DNA of 64,000 nucleotides, from positions 46,114 to 110,113 of the forward strand of contig JAHALF010000006.1 of NCBI GenBank assembly GCA_018371275.1, read 5' to 3'. This document shows, one piece after another, positions 40,207 to 50,640 of the stretch. Numbering within the stretch: position 1 is the stretch's first letter; each line of letters opens with the position of its first letter. Under the pieces are notes generated by a model, which was given only the letters and a program-made list of their open reading frames with translations, was not told the DNA's origin and searched no databases. The DNA is from Clostridiales bacterium (GTDB lineage: Bacteria > Bacillota > Clostridia > Lachnospirales > CAG-274). A program made the position numbers and the translations under genes.

Positions 40207-40794
40207 TTAACTACCATAACTTTCCATAAATTTCATTAATTCATCTTTACCTGTTATCTTTATACCATTTTTTATTTTTTCTTGTTCTTCTTTTGGTAAT
40301 CCCTCTAAAGATATGTCTGTTATTTCTTTAAGATTTGTTCCATTTATCTCTTTTTCATAATATATGGCTATATATCCGTCATATTCCCCTATTATATAAT
40401 GTTGTGTGCTTTCTCCTTCTATAACTTTTTGTAAAACAACTTCTTTAGGTGAAAATGATTTTATTTTCCAATCACTAAAATTAGTTTCTAAATCATTTCT
40501 TGTTAAATCTATTAAAAAATATGGTGGGGTATCTTCTACTGTTTCTGTTATACTATCATCTTTATAAAAATATTCATAAGTCATTTTTGTAGAAGGTGTT
40601 ATTTTTGCAACTGTTATATTATCTACTGGTTTTTCTTGTTCTTTTAAAAAATCCATATTAGCCTCATTTTTAGACTCTACTATTTGATTTTTACTATCTT
40701 CTTCATTATACATATTATATCCTATACTAGCACTTATTATAGCTACAAATATAATCATTATAAAAAACAAAACAAAGTAAAATTTTTTTAACAT
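40207..40794 (-). CDS. BofC-like exported protein
   Basis: A 195-residue protein with an N-terminal membrane helix (about 5-27). The C-terminal half (about 115-180) reads KEVVLQKVIEGESTQHYIIG then EYDGYIAIYYE and LEGLPKEEQEKIKNGI, the layout of the BofC C-terminal domain. In Bacillus BofC affects the SpoIVB/SigK checkpoint between forespore and mother cell; clostridial relatives are often annotated as BofC-like without a test. It stands alone with its own terminator. Confidence 0.65.
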   Translation of the reverse strand: MLKKFYFVLFFIMIIFVAIISASIGYNMYNEEDSKNQIVESKNEANMDFLKEQEKPVDNITVAKITPSTKMTYEYFYKDDSITETVEDTPPYFLIDLTRNDLETNFSDWKIKSFSPKEVVLQKVIEGESTQHYIIGEYDGYIAIYYEKEINGTNLKEITDISLEGLPKEEQEKIKNGIKITGKDELMKFMESYGS

Positions 40795-40867
40795 TTTTTA
40801 TCCTCCACCTAAAAATTATATATTTATAATTTCCAAATAAAAGATAAAAAATACATATTTACATAAT

Positions 40868-43456
40868 TTATTTTTTTCTAGTTAAAAGCTTTTCTATCTC
40901 TACAATAACTATTGGCATAATACATAGTACTATAACAACTAACCATTGTATGCTATTAAGTGGTACAACTTTAAAAATGTTTGAAAGAGTCGGCACCATT
41001 ATAACAGCCACTTGTAAAAATATACCTATAATTAATGAACCTATTAAATATTGGTTATTAAGTAAATTTATAGAAAATATAGACTTTTCTGTTTTTAAAT
41101 TAAAAGCGTGTACTAACTGAGATATACTAAGAGTGGCAAAAGCCATAGTACTACCTATTATTTCTTTACCAAATACTACTGTGCCTATTGCATAAGAAAG
41201 TAAAGCAAGGGAACCTATCATCATACCCTCTATAGATATTCTAGCCCATCTATCTTTTGTAAATATTCCTGTTTTAGATTTTTTAACTCTTCCATCCATT
41301 AAAGAAGTATCTGGCGGATCTATACCAAGGGCTATTGCTGGTAAAGAATCTGTAACAAGATTTACCCACAAAAGCTGTATAGCCACAAGAGGACTTTTAA
41401 ACCCTATCAATAAAGATATTAATATTGTTATAATCTCACCTATATTGCTAGATAATAAAAAATGTACAGATTTTTTTATATTTTCGTATATAGCTCTGCC
41501 CTCTTTTACTGCCTCCACTATTGTTGAAAAATTATCGTCTGCTAATATAATATCTGACGCTCCCTTAGCAACATCTGTCCCTGTTATACCCATAGCACAG
41601 CCTATGTCTGCTGCTTTTAAAGCTGGTGCATCATTTACACCATCTCCTGTCATAGCTACAATATTTCCTCTTTTCTTAAAAGCCTTTACTATACACACCT
41701 TGTGCTCTGGGCTTACCCTTGCAAATATATCATATTTATATATATTTTCACAAAGCCCTTTTTCACTTATATTATCAAGCTCTGCACCTGTTATAGCTAA
41801 TCCGTCTTTTCTTAATATTCCTATTTTTTTACCTATGGCCTTTGCTGTTTCTATATGGTCCCCTGTTATCATAACTGGCTTTATACCTGCCTTTTTACAT
41901 TTCATAACAGCATCATATGTTTCTTCCCTAGGTGGGTCTATCATACCTACCATACCTAAAAATATAAGATTTTTTTCTATATTCGTGCTATTTATATCTA
42001 CATATGTTTCACTATCTTTATAACATATAGCTAAAACTCTTAAAGCATCTTTTGCCATTGACATATTTTCTCTTAATATTTCCCTTTTTTTGTTGTCTGT
42101 TAAAGGTTGTTTTTCTCCATTTTCATAATAATATGTACATCTTTCTAAAAGAACATCTATTGCACCTTTTGTTATTATTTTATAACCTGTCTTATTTCTA
42201 TGTATAGTTGTCATCATTTTTCTTTTAGAGTCAAAAGGTATTTCATTTACCCTTGGTAAAACTTGTTCTTCTTTATTTTTATAAACACCATTTTTTATAG
42301 CAATTTCCATAAGTGCTATTTCTGTTGGCTCTCCTATTAGTTTGTTTTCTAATCCTATCTCTACATTATTACATAATGATGCCATACTATATAATTTTTG
42401 TCTATCCTTTGTATACACTTTTATTACTTCCATTTTATTTTGAGTTAAAGTGCCAGTTTTATCCGAACATATAACAGTTGCAGAACCTAAAGCCTCCACA
42501 GCTGGTAGCTTTCTTATTATAGCATTTCTTTTAACCATTTTTTCAACACCTATAGCAAGCATAATCGTTACTATTGCTGGTAACCCTTCTGGTATAGCAG
42601 CAACAGCAAGGCTTACTGATGTCATAAACATTTCAAAAGGTGGTATTTTTCTAAACAACCCTATAAAAAATATACCAAAACAAATAACTAAAGCACCTAT
42701 GCCTAATATTTTTCCTGTTTCCTCTAGCTTTTTTTGAAGATTTGTTTGTTCGTCTTCTTGATTTATAATCATATGTGCTATTTTACCTATTTCTGTTTGC
42801 ATACCTGTTGCTGTAACTATACCTTTTGCCTTGCCATTAATAGCTAATGTCCCACTATATATCATATTTTTTCTATCTCCAATAGAGCTATTTTCAATAT
42901 TTATTGTATCTATATTTTTCTCTATTGGGATACTTTCACCTGTTAATGACGCCTCTTCTACTTTCAAATTATTACATTCTACAAGTCTTGCATCTGCTGA
43001 TATATAATCTCCGCTATTTATAACAATAATATCACCTATTACAAGGCCTGTACTATCTATTTTTTGTAAAACTCCATTTCTTATAACATTAGCTTTAGGT
43101 GATGACATTTTTTTAAGTGCCTCTAAAGCTTTTTCAGCTTTGTTTTCTTGCATAAACCCTAAAACTGCATTTATGAAAACTATTAGAACTATTATTATAG
43201 TATCTAAGAAATCTTTCTCCCCTTGCAAAAAACTTGTTAAAAAAGATATAAATCCAGCTATTAAAAGTATTATAACCATAAAATCATTAAATTGGGCTAA
43301 AAACTTGGCTATATTACTTTTCTTATTATTATCCTTTATTACATTTTCCCCATTTTTCTTAATCCTGTTAGTAGCCTCCTTACTATCAAGCCCTGTTTGT
43401 ATATTTGTTTTTAACATTTTTTCTACTTCTTTAATGTTTTTTGAATAGTATCTCAT
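40868..43456 (-). CDS. P-type calcium-transporting ATPase
   Basis: Pumps Ca2+ (or a similar cation) out of the cytoplasm. The 862 residues have ten helices and all P-type II marks: TGESIPIEK (actuator), PEGLPAIVT in helix 4, the phosphorylation site [22 protein letters not shown], and [12 protein letters not shown] in the hinge. N-A-x-x-G in helix 5 is not well resolved, while [18 protein letters not shown] in helix 6 fits the Ca2+-ATPase (PMCA/SERCA-like) bacterial group. RBS AGAGGTG precedes the ATG. Confidence 0.93.
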   Translation of the reverse strand: MRYYSKNIKEVEKMLKTNIQTGLDSKEATNRIKKNGENVIKDNNKKSNIAKFLAQFNDFMVIILLIAGFISFLTSFLQGEKDFLDTIIIVLIVFINAVLGFMQENKAEKALEALKKMSSPKANVIRNGVLQKIDSTGLVIGDIIVINSGDYISADARLVECNNLKVEEASLTGESIPIEKNIDTINIENSSIGDRKNMIYSGTLAINGKAKGIVTATGMQTEIGKIAHMIINQEDEQTNLQKKLEETGKILGIGALVICFGIFFIGLFRKIPPFEMFMTSVSLAVAAIPEGLPAIVTIMLAIGVEKMVKRNAIIRKLPAVEALGSATVICSDKTGTLTQNKMEVIKVYTKDRQKLYSMASLCNNVEIGLENKLIGEPTEIALMEIAIKNGVYKNKEEQVLPRVNEIPFDSKRKMMTTIHRNKTGYKIITKGAIDVLLERCTYYYENGEKQPLTDNKKREILRENMSMAKDALRVLAICYKDSETYVDINSTNIEKNLIFLGMVGMIDPPREETYDAVMKCKKAGIKPVMITGDHIETAKAIGKKIGILRKDGLAITGAELDNISEKGLCENIYKYDIFARVSPEHKVCIVKAFKKRGNIVAMTGDGVNDAPALKAADIGCAMGITGTDVAKGASDIILADDNFSTIVEAVKEGRAIYENIKKSVHFLLSSNIGEIITILISLLIGFKSPLVAIQLLWVNLVTDSLPAIALGIDPPDTSLMDGRVKKSKTGIFTKDRWARISIEGMMIGSLALLSYAIGTVVFGKEIIGSTMAFATLSISQLVHAFNLKTEKSIFSINLLNNQYLIGSLIIGIFLQVAVIMVPTLSNIFKVVPLNSIQWLVVIVLCIMPIVIVEIEKLLTRKK

Positions 43457-43612
43457 TTGTTCACCTCTTAAAAATTTATTATTATAATTAAAAAATTGTT
43501 TTATAAATTATATTAGCTTGTCTTAATTTATATGCTACTATTTAAAAAATATTAACCATTTTATGTAAAAAACATATACTAAAATAAGATTTTCTGTATA
43601 TAGGAGGCAAAA

Positions 43613-44272
43613 ATGATTTTACAATTACTCGTTTTAGCACTGGCATTAAGTATAGATGCCTTTGGTATTGGTATATCCTATGGTGTAAGAAAAATAAACT
43701 TTAAAATATCATCTTTGGCTATTATATCCTTTATAGCCCTTTTATTTTCTAGTGTTTCTATATGGCTTGGGACTATAATAGCTAATATATTTTCAAAAAC
43801 TATTACTTCTTTTATAAGCATCTTAATATTAGTTATATTAGGACTATTTATTATAAAAAAGGGCATTGAAAAAGATGATATTAAACCTATATCTAGCTAT
43901 ACTACAAATAATGAACATAAGAATATATATTCACTATTTATAAAATCTTTAGGAATAACTATAAATATTATTAAAACTCCTTCTATATGTGACCTAAACA
44001 ATTCCCTAAAAATAGACCCTAAAGAAGCCCTCTATTTAGGAATAGCCCTATCTTTAGACTGTATAGGAACAAGCATTGCTATATCCTCTTTTGAAAAATA
44101 TACATTTTTATTTCCTATATTTATAGTAATATTTCAGCTAACATTTTTACTATTAGGGACTTTTTTAGGAAAAAAAACAATAGTAAAATTTTTAGACGAA
44201 AGTAAAATTTCTATAACATCTGGCCTTATCCTAATTACAATAGGGTTTTTAAGACTTATTTTTTATAAATAG
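43613..44272 (+). CDS. ytaF: YtaF-like sporulation membrane protein
   Basis: A 219-residue protein with six helices in two similar halves, related to the manganese exporter MntP fold. Helix 1 has LALALSIDAFGIGISYGVRK and the second half IALSLDCIGTSIAIS, the paired Asp-containing motifs of this family. YtaF is linked to sporulation in Bacillus by name; its transport substrate is unknown. RBS AGGAGG lies before the ATG. Confidence 0.85.
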   Translation: MILQLLVLALALSIDAFGIGISYGVRKINFKISSLAIISFIALLFSSVSIWLGTIIANIFSKTITSFISILILVILGLFIIKKGIEKDDIKPISSYTTNNEHKNIYSLFIKSLGITINIIKTPSICDLNNSLKIDPKEALYLGIALSLDCIGTSIAISSFEKYTFLFPIFIVIFQLTFLLLGTFLGKKTIVKFLDESKISITSGLILITIGFLRLIFYK

Positions 44273-44340
44273 TTATTGCATAGCTTATTAATTAATGTTA
44301 AAATTTTTATTATTAAAATGTTAATTAATTGAGGTGAGTT

Positions 44341-45072
44341 ATGAAAGGTTATATATATGGTGTTTTTGGTAATGGGTATCTTTTAAAATATAATAGAGAA
44401 AAAGCTATTAATTGCTTTGAAAAGGCTATGTTATACAATACAAAAAATATTTTAGCTATATATAATTATGGGCTTATACTTTTACAAGATGGGGATTTTA
44501 AAAGAGCTTTAGAACTTTTTTTCAAATCTAAAGAGCTTAATGATAAAAAAGCAAGTAAAAAAAGCTTTGTACCTGCTACTCTTAATAGAACAATACTTTT
44601 ACAAAAAAATATACCTCTTGCTATTGCTAGCACATACTGGAGATTAAATGATATGTCTAAAGCTATATCCACATTAGAAGATTTAAGAAAAAAATATGAC
44701 TATGTTAGTCCAAACACTCTTACAACTCTTGGATATTTTTATTTATTAATAAAAGATTATGAAAAAGCTAAAGAAATGTCACAACTAGCTATTGATGATG
44801 ATGAAAATTTTGCATCTGCTTGGGATAATATGGGTCAAATATATTTAGAACAAAATGATTTGAAAACAGCTAAAGAAAAGTTTTTAAAGGCTGTTACTCT
44901 TAATCCAAAATCTGTAGATAGTCTTTATAATCTAGGTACAATAGAAGAAAAAGAAAACAATAAATCTAAAGCTTTAGAATATTTTAAAAAGGCTTTAGAT
45001 TGTAATATTACATCTTTAAATACAGTCACTAGAGAAACAATAGAAAATAAAATAGAAGAGTTAAGTTCATAA
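44341..45072 (+). CDS. TPR-repeat protein
   Basis: A 243-residue soluble protein built almost wholly of tetratricopeptide repeats, about six (for example YNREKAINCFEKAMLYN, DFKRALELFFKSKELN, DYEKAKEMSQLAIDDD, DLKTAKEKFLKAVTLNP, NKSKALEYFKKALDCN). TPR proteins are scaffolds; no partner can be given. RBS GAGGTGAG precedes the ATG. Confidence 0.85.
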   Translation: MKGYIYGVFGNGYLLKYNREKAINCFEKAMLYNTKNILAIYNYGLILLQDGDFKRALELFFKSKELNDKKASKKSFVPATLNRTILLQKNIPLAIASTYWRLNDMSKAISTLEDLRKKYDYVSPNTLTTLGYFYLLIKDYEKAKEMSQLAIDDDENFASAWDNMGQIYLEQNDLKTAKEKFLKAVTLNPKSVDSLYNLGTIEEKENNKSKALEYFKKALDCNITSLNTVTRETIENKIEELSS

Positions 45073-45118
45073 AATCAAATTAAAATAGTACTTCTAATAT
45101 AACTATTCTGAACACAAT

Positions 45119-45152
45119 AAAACCTAAGTATTTTAATAATACTTAGGTTTTT
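45119..45152. terminator. Bidirectional terminator
   Basis: Stem AAAACCTAAGTATT (45119-45132) with AATACTTAGGTTTT (45138-45151), five-base loop, with A and T runs on both sides. It serves the TPR gene and the tiny gene at 45163. Confidence 0.85.
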
Positions 45153-45162
45153 AAAATTTAAA

Positions 45163-45201
45163 CTAGAAAAATACAATTAACCCTTTTAAAAAATCTCTCA
45201 T
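45163..45201 (-). CDS. Putative 12-residue peptide gene (MRDFLKGLIVFF)
   Basis: Twelve codons, ATG at 45199-45201, stop TAG at 45163-45165. A near-ideal RBS GAGGAGGT (45208-45215) lies six bases before the ATG. A good promoter is upstream and a terminator 11 bases downstream, so the transcription unit looks complete. The peptide has an amphipathic, mostly hydrophobic end (LKGLIVFF). It could be a small membrane peptide, toxin, signal or leader. No relative is known to me; a chance match is possible because only 12 codons are involved. Confidence 0.45.
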   Translation of the reverse strand: MRDFLKGLIVFF

Positions 45202-45227
45202 AAAAATACCTCCTCTATTAATTGTTA

Positions 45228-45256
45228 ATTATAAATAATAACTAATTAAATAGCAA
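45228..45256 (-). promoter_or_regulatory. SigA-type promoter before the 12-codon gene
   Basis: On the minus strand TTGCTA (45256-45251), 17 bases, TATAAT (45233-45228). Five of six and six of six matches to consensus. Confidence 0.6.
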
Positions 45257-45812
45257 TTTTTATAATATATAATTAGGGGGATAATTATTTTAAAATAAAA
45301 TATTATTAAATCTTTAAAAAATATAGTTTTTATATCTTTACCTATTTTTTCTTTTATGTTTATTTTACATATTTTATAAAATAAGTATTTAACTTACTTA
45401 TTAATTCCTTTTTTAAAATCCAATTTTAGTCAATTTAATATACTACTATCTATTTAAATTTTTAATGTTTTAAATATAATTTTTATACAAATAACCTTTA
45501 ATTTGAAAACGATTTGAGGTCGTCACAAAAGTCTAACTAAATTAGCCTCAATAATTCCTCTTTTTATATCATTATACTCCTACTTTTTATCCAATTAATA
45601 AATGTTCTATTTAAAAAATAACCTTAACAAATGAAAAGTAATTTTTTATATAAAAATACAAAATATTATATTAGTTTGACTAAAATACTATACTTACTGT
45701 ATATTACAACAATTTCATTGCTTAATTATTACTAATATTATCACAAATAAAAAATTTAAGTCAGATAATTTACACTATAGATTTTTGATTACACCAATGC
45801 TCGTCACATAAC
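45257..45812. other. Gene-free AT-rich region
   Basis: About 550 bases with no credible reading frame. A less AT-rich patch near 45500-45550 contains TTGAGG (45512-45517) and CCTCAA about 30 bases on, with GTCGTCACAAAAG between; GCTCGTCACATAAC recurs near 45800. These could be remnants of a mobile element end, but I cannot prove it. Confidence 0.4.
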
Positions 45813-45848
45813 AAAAAAGAGAAGCACTTGTAAATACTTCTCTTTTTT
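45813..45848 (-). terminator. Terminator of the large SLH surface protein gene
   Basis: AAAAAAGAGAAG (45813-45824) pairs with CTTCTCTTTTTT (45837-45848), twelve-base loop, with A/T tracts built into the stem. Confidence 0.8.
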
Positions 45849-45879
45849 GCCTATTTTTTATATACTATAATATAAATAT

Positions 45880-48800
45880 TTATTTAAAACAGCGATATAG
45901 TAATGTTACAGTTTGAGCTCTTGTACAATCTGCAGTTGGACTAAATGTGTTACCACTTGTACCAGATGTAATTCCCTGTGATACAGCCCATTGTACTGCA
46001 TCAGCATAATACATATTGTCAGACACATCTTTAAAATTGTTGTCACCAGAAATATCTGGCATACCGTTCGCACGGTATAAAAATGCTATTGTTTGACCAC
46101 GAGTAACTTCATCATCTGGTGAAAATGTTGTATCGGTTGTACCAGACGTAATACCCTTAGATGCTGCCCACTGTACTGCATTATAATAGTACGAATCAGA
46201 ACTTACATCTTCAAACTGACTTTCTGCAGACTCTACTATTGGAGAACCAGCTACACGCCATAAGAAAGTCATCATCTGAGCACGAGTACAAGACTCATTT
46301 GGTGCAAAAGTATCTTCCTCTATGCCAGAAATAATCCCACTATCCATACCCCATTTAACTGCATCGTAGAAATAATCACTTTCATTAATATCCTTAAAAT
46401 CATTTACAGATACTGTATTACCTACACTTTCTATATTTTGTGTATTTTCTATTTCCTCTACAGGTTCAGATTCATCTTTAATATCTGCTGTGGAATCAGT
46501 AGTACCAATGAAACTACCACCTCCAGAAATAATACCTCCAGTATTATTTGTACTAAAGTTTGCCATTACTGTTACTGCTTTTGCTGGCATTTTAAATGTT
46601 GTAGTTTCTGCTTTACTATCTTCAAAAGTAACACCATCTACACTACTCCATCCTGTAAATGTGTAACCTGATTTTTTATTAGCAATGATTGTTACAGTGT
46701 CCCCTTCACTATAATTTCCATCTCCACTACCATCTATTATTGTTACTTTATATTTTACATCACTATCTTTTTGAAAATTGGCTGTTACTGTTACTGCTTT
46801 TGCTGGCATTTTAAATGCTGTAGTTTCTGCCTTGCTATCCTGAAAAGTAATATCATCTACACTACTCCACCCTGTAAATGTATAGCCTGGCTTTTTATCA
46901 GCAATGATTGTTACAATATCTCCTTCACTATACTCTCCACTTCCACTACCACCATTTACTGTTACCATATACCCTAAAGTATTATCTCCATCCTTTTTAA
47001 AATTGGCTATTACTGTTACTGGTTTTGCTGGCATTTCAAATGTTGTAGTTTTTGCTTTAATATCCGCAAAATTAACACCATCTGCACTGCTCCATCCTAT
47101 AAATGTATAACCTGGTTTATCATTAGCTTTGATTGTTACAATGTCTCCTTTTTTATGTTGCCCACTTCCACTACCATCTATTACTGTTACTTGATATTTT
47201 TCCCCAGGACTAGGATTACCACCTTTTACCGTTAATTTGGAATTTTGCAATGTAACATTATAATTATCATCAGAAACAGGTACATTAATAAGAATATCAT
47301 ATGTCCCTTCCACATTTGTATTTAGATCATTGCCATATCCCATTTGAACTAGAATAGAATCTCCTTGTATTAGTGGCAGGCTTAGTATATAATCTATTCC
47401 CTCTTTAGGATTACTTAAATCAGGAGCAGTTTCACCCAATAAAATCGTTCTATTATTTGCTTTTATTGTTACATCAATAGGGTTAATTTCAAATGTTTTA
47501 ACTGTTGTACCAACTTTGCTGTTATCCTTCCAATTAGCAGTTACAGAATAACTTCCTGCAGCAACAGGTGCTGTGTTTCCTAAATCTTTGTTTTCTTTTA
47601 AATCATAATATGTTAAATTCACATTTGATATATCATTACCTGTCACTCCATTATATGATCTTCCATCGTATGTTTTAGATGTTGTTGTGATATCTGGATT
47701 TACAATAACAGTATTACTTCCAACAACTTTTACATTAACATTAAAATTAATATCTTCATAATTTGTAGATGTCAAGTTTACAGTAAATGTATCTTCTCCA
47801 GAAGCATTATTTGCCTTATAGCTAAAAGTCATAGTTTTATTGTCAAAGCTTGCTTGCCCATTACTTCCAGAATTAGGAGTTATATTAGCTGCCCATCCTT
47901 TCGTACTGTCTATAAACCCACTTAAACTTACACCTACATTACCCCCCTGTTTAACTGTTAAATACTGATTTGGTACAATAGGTGAAACAGCTTTTTTAAT
48001 TTGTACTGGTGGAGAAACAGTTATTTCACCAGATGTGCTTGATGTTGAATTTTTATACCAATTTGCATCTTCACCAGCAAGCTCCCAAACTGGACTTTGA
48101 GCTTTAGCATAAGAACCTGCATCTAGTTTAGGAAGTAATGCATAACCAATTGCAGAAATTGTACTACCATCTGTTAATGTAATATACTGGATGTCGGCTT
48201 TTTTGTTTTGACCATCATAAACAAAACCTTCTAATGTAATGCTTGCAATATCTGTACTGCTCACAGACTTCTTATTAAGTGTTATAGATAGCTTATTATC
48301 TAATTCAATAGGTTTTAATCCAGTATTACCACCAAAACGTACCCCTATTTGTGATGTACCAGTAGGTATTTTACGATCAGTTGTATTATATACTAAAACA
48401 GCTTGACCATTTGCATCTACACGAGCCATACCAAGTATTTCATTACCACAGAAAAATTCTACCATATTTTCCTGTACTCTAGCACTTCTTGTTTTCTTTT
48501 TAGCATTTGCTTTAAATACAAATCGAATCTGCTCACCATATGTAAAATCTGTTTTATCTGCTGTCAAGGTTACTTCTGAATCTGCTTTTACAATTTGAAA
48601 ATTAATTTGTTTTGTACCTGTATAATTTCCAATACCCGTTACTGTAACAGTAGCATTACCTGTATTTATATTATTTGCATAATTAACAACATAGTCTTTT
48701 CCAAGAGTTAATGTTTGTCCATTATAAGTTACTGTAATGTTTGGTGTAATCATACTACCAGTATAAGGTTGATCAGCAATAGGTGCAATAGTTGCACTTG

Positions 48801-50640
48801 ATAAATTTTCTTGATGTCCACCACCAGAAGAACTAGAATTATAAATTGAAAATTCTACTTGTGCTAAAACTTTGTTGTTTTTGAGTGCCTCTTTTACCTC
48901 TCTTACTGTAATTGCATTTTGCAAATCAATTTCCTCATCAAAAAACAAAAGTGTATAATTGCCTTCTTTTACAGCACTCGCATCTTGACCGTTAGGATCT
49001 CCACAAACATAGTATAAATTATCAAGAATAGGATCACCATCGTCATTTGTTTTTTTCTGAATATTAACCGCATTTCCCCAGTCTGTTGCATTATCATTTG
49101 CTGTATTATTACCCCAGTATTCACTTTTGATAATCATTGTATAGCCATATTCAAAACCTTCGTTGTATACAATTTCAGGACTAATGACACTATTTTTATC
49201 ATCATACCAGATAATTTCAATAGGATATTGTGATGAATCATCTGGCATTTTTGTCAAATTAGAGATATCTATTGCTGTAGGTGCATTACGAATTTCAACT
49301 TTACTAATCGTTGGCGTTGGGGCATCTGGTGCCAGAGTTTGCGATGCAACCCAACCTTTTCCTTTCACAAAATTCAATGCAAATTTAGTATCATAATGGC
49401 TATCTAAAATAAAATATTTTTCATCAGTTGGTACGCCTTGAAAACTAATATAACAATGTCCAGAAATAAAATCTTTTGGACTTAGAACATCTCCTGCCAC
49501 AATAGTTGTTGGGTTTTGACTAGAAATCTTTTCAATCTCTACAGAACCATTTGGGTCAAGTACTACTTTCCCACCACCAATAAAATCTTGAATCTGTACA
49601 TTTCCTATATTAGAGAAATCTACAACAGTATTAGCTGGTACAGAAATTTTTTTAAATGTGCCAGATAAAGGTTTAAATTTGGCAGATTGGCCAATTAATA
49701 TAATATCTCCCACATTTTCCACATTTGCACCATCAAAGAAAATATTATTCAATGTTAATGTTGTTTTATCATTGCCAATCAATTTTTTAATACGAGAACT
49801 TTCCCCTCCACTAGTGGAATTCAATGTAATTTTTGCAGTATTATTTTTATCTGTATAAATTCCACCTCGCACAAGGGCCTTTGCATCTAATTCTAATGTT
49901 GCATCACCATTATAACCTACCATTTCATATTGTCCAGCATCATGGCTCATATAAATATCTTTAAACATAGTATTCTGTATAGAATTTTGAACAATTAAGG
50001 AGGCACTATTTCCCATATTAGAATTAATGCCTCTATATGCCCCTGCATAAACCGTTGGCAAAAGCTCATCTTCAGAGCTACCAAAACCACCAAGTGAACC
50101 ATTATCACCCTTTAAATAAGTACTCACATTATCCAAAGTTAGTTTATGCCCTGCCAAAAAAATTTCACGGTGTGGTTCGCTACCTAATGAATCACTAGAA
50201 TTAAATTTAAGACCAATATTTTTAATAGTAACATCACCCTCTAATTGAAGAGGTCCTCTCAAAAATATGTTAGGATCACTACCAATTCCTTCAATTGTAG
50301 TACCATCTTTAATCATAATAGGTCTAATTCTGCCATCAGGATCAGCCCCATTTTTATCAGATAATGTTAATATCCCTTTTACTTTGATATTTTGTATCCC
50401 CTGTTGTACTGCTGCAAAAAGTTGAGAATGTGTCGTAACTGTAATAGAATTACTACTTTTTAACTCTGCTAAAAACTGAGGATTCATTCCATCTTCTGAC
50501 AATTCTTCTTCTCTAGACAAATTATCATAGTCTATATTAGATAATGATTCATCAGATAATTCTAAAGAAAATGTTTCCGAAGGAACCGATCCTACTACTA
50601 ATGTTAGTGACAAAAGCATTGTCAAAATTTTTCGCTTCAT
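45880..50640 (-). CDS. Large secreted SLH surface protein with MBG and InlB-type repeats
   Basis: A 1586-residue surface protein. Residues 1-22 are a signal peptide (LTMLLSLTLVVGSVPS). Then a long beta-helix-like region (about 55-380, N-rich turns), Ig-like and 'MBG' domains (VNYANNINTGNATVTVTGIG near 640; VTIKANNRTILLGETAPDLS near 1090), three near-identical repeats of about 70 residues (GYTFTGWSSVD type, InlB/Flg_new-like, about 1150-1380), and three SLH motifs at the C-terminus (about 1420-1586; FKDVSDNMYYADAVQWAVSQ). It should be bound to pyruvylated wall polymer and may be an adhesin. Base composition looks less AT-rich than the neighbours, suggesting recent acquisition. RBS GGAGG lies near the ATG. 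Confidence 0.9.
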   Translation of the reverse strand: MKRKILTMLLSLTLVVGSVPSETFSLELSDESLSNIDYDNLSREEELSEDGMNPQFLAELKSSNSITVTTHSQLFAAVQQGIQNIKVKGILTLSDKNGADPDGRIRPIMIKDGTTIEGIGSDPNIFLRGPLQLEGDVTIKNIGLKFNSSDSLGSEPHREIFLAGHKLTLDNVSTYLKGDNGSLGGFGSSEDELLPTVYAGAYRGINSNMGNSASLIVQNSIQNTMFKDIYMSHDAGQYEMVGYNGDATLELDAKALVRGGIYTDKNNTAKITLNSTSGGESSRIKKLIGNDKTTLTLNNIFFDGANVENVGDIILIGQSAKFKPLSGTFKKISVPANTVVDFSNIGNVQIQDFIGGGKVVLDPNGSVEIEKISSQNPTTIVAGDVLSPKDFISGHCYISFQGVPTDEKYFILDSHYDTKFALNFVKGKGWVASQTLAPDAPTPTISKVEIRNAPTAIDISNLTKMPDDSSQYPIEIIWYDDKNSVISPEIVYNEGFEYGYTMIIKSEYWGNNTANDNATDWGNAVNIQKKTNDDGDPILDNLYYVCGDPNGQDASAVKEGNYTLLFFDEEIDLQNAITVREVKEALKNNKVLAQVEFSIYNSSSSGGGHQENLSSATIAPIADQPYTGSMITPNITVTYNGQTLTLGKDYVVNYANNINTGNATVTVTGIGNYTGTKQINFQIVKADSEVTLTADKTDFTYGEQIRFVFKANAKKKTRSARVQENMVEFFCGNEILGMARVDANGQAVLVYNTTDRKIPTGTSQIGVRFGGNTGLKPIELDNKLSITLNKKSVSSTDIASITLEGFVYDGQNKKADIQYITLTDGSTISAIGYALLPKLDAGSYAKAQSPVWELAGEDANWYKNSTSSTSGEITVSPPVQIKKAVSPIVPNQYLTVKQGGNVGVSLSGFIDSTKGWAANITPNSGSNGQASFDNKTMTFSYKANNASGEDTFTVNLTSTNYEDINFNVNVKVVGSNTVIVNPDITTTSKTYDGRSYNGVTGNDISNVNLTYYDLKENKDLGNTAPVAAGSYSVTANWKDNSKVGTTVKTFEINPIDVTIKANNRTILLGETAPDLSNPKEGIDYILSLPLIQGDSILVQMGYGNDLNTNVEGTYDILINVPVSDDNYNVTLQNSKLTVKGGNPSPGEKYQVTVIDGSGSGQHKKGDIVTIKANDKPGYTFIGWSSADGVNFADIKAKTTTFEMPAKPVTVIANFKKDGDNTLGYMVTVNGGSGSGEYSEGDIVTIIADKKPGYTFTGWSSVDDITFQDSKAETTAFKMPAKAVTVTANFQKDSDVKYKVTIIDGSGDGNYSEGDTVTIIANKKSGYTFTGWSSVDGVTFEDSKAETTTFKMPAKAVTVMANFSTNNTGGIISGGGSFIGTTDSTADIKDESEPVEEIENTQNIESVGNTVSVNDFKDINESDYFYDAVKWGMDSGIISGIEEDTFAPNESCTRAQMMTFLWRVAGSPIVESAESQFEDVSSDSYYYNAVQWAASKGITSGTTDTTFSPDDEVTRGQTIAFLYRANGMPDISGDNNFKDVSDNMYYADAVQWAVSQGITSGTSGNTFSPTADCTRAQTVTLLYRCFK
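46564..47200 (-). repeat. Three tandem InlB/Flg_new-type repeats inside the surface protein gene
   Basis: Three similar units of about 200-220 bases (roughly 47200-46995, 46975-46765 and 46755-46564 on the minus strand) encode V-T-V-x-x-G-S-G-x-G, G-D-x-V-T-I, G-Y-T-F-x-G-W-S-S and M-P-A-K-x-V-T-V-x-A-N-F. Similarity at the DNA level makes this tract prone to copy-number change. Confidence 0.8.

Noticed and set aside
41445..42023. A 192-codon open frame on the plus strand opposite the Ca2+-ATPase gene
   Set aside because: Antisense shadow of a conserved coding region; its composition follows from the ATPase codons.
45257..45812. A CRISPR array or structured RNA in the gene-free region
   Set aside because: No regularly spaced repeats and no conserved stem arrangement are visible; no CRISPR array was seen anywhere in the window.
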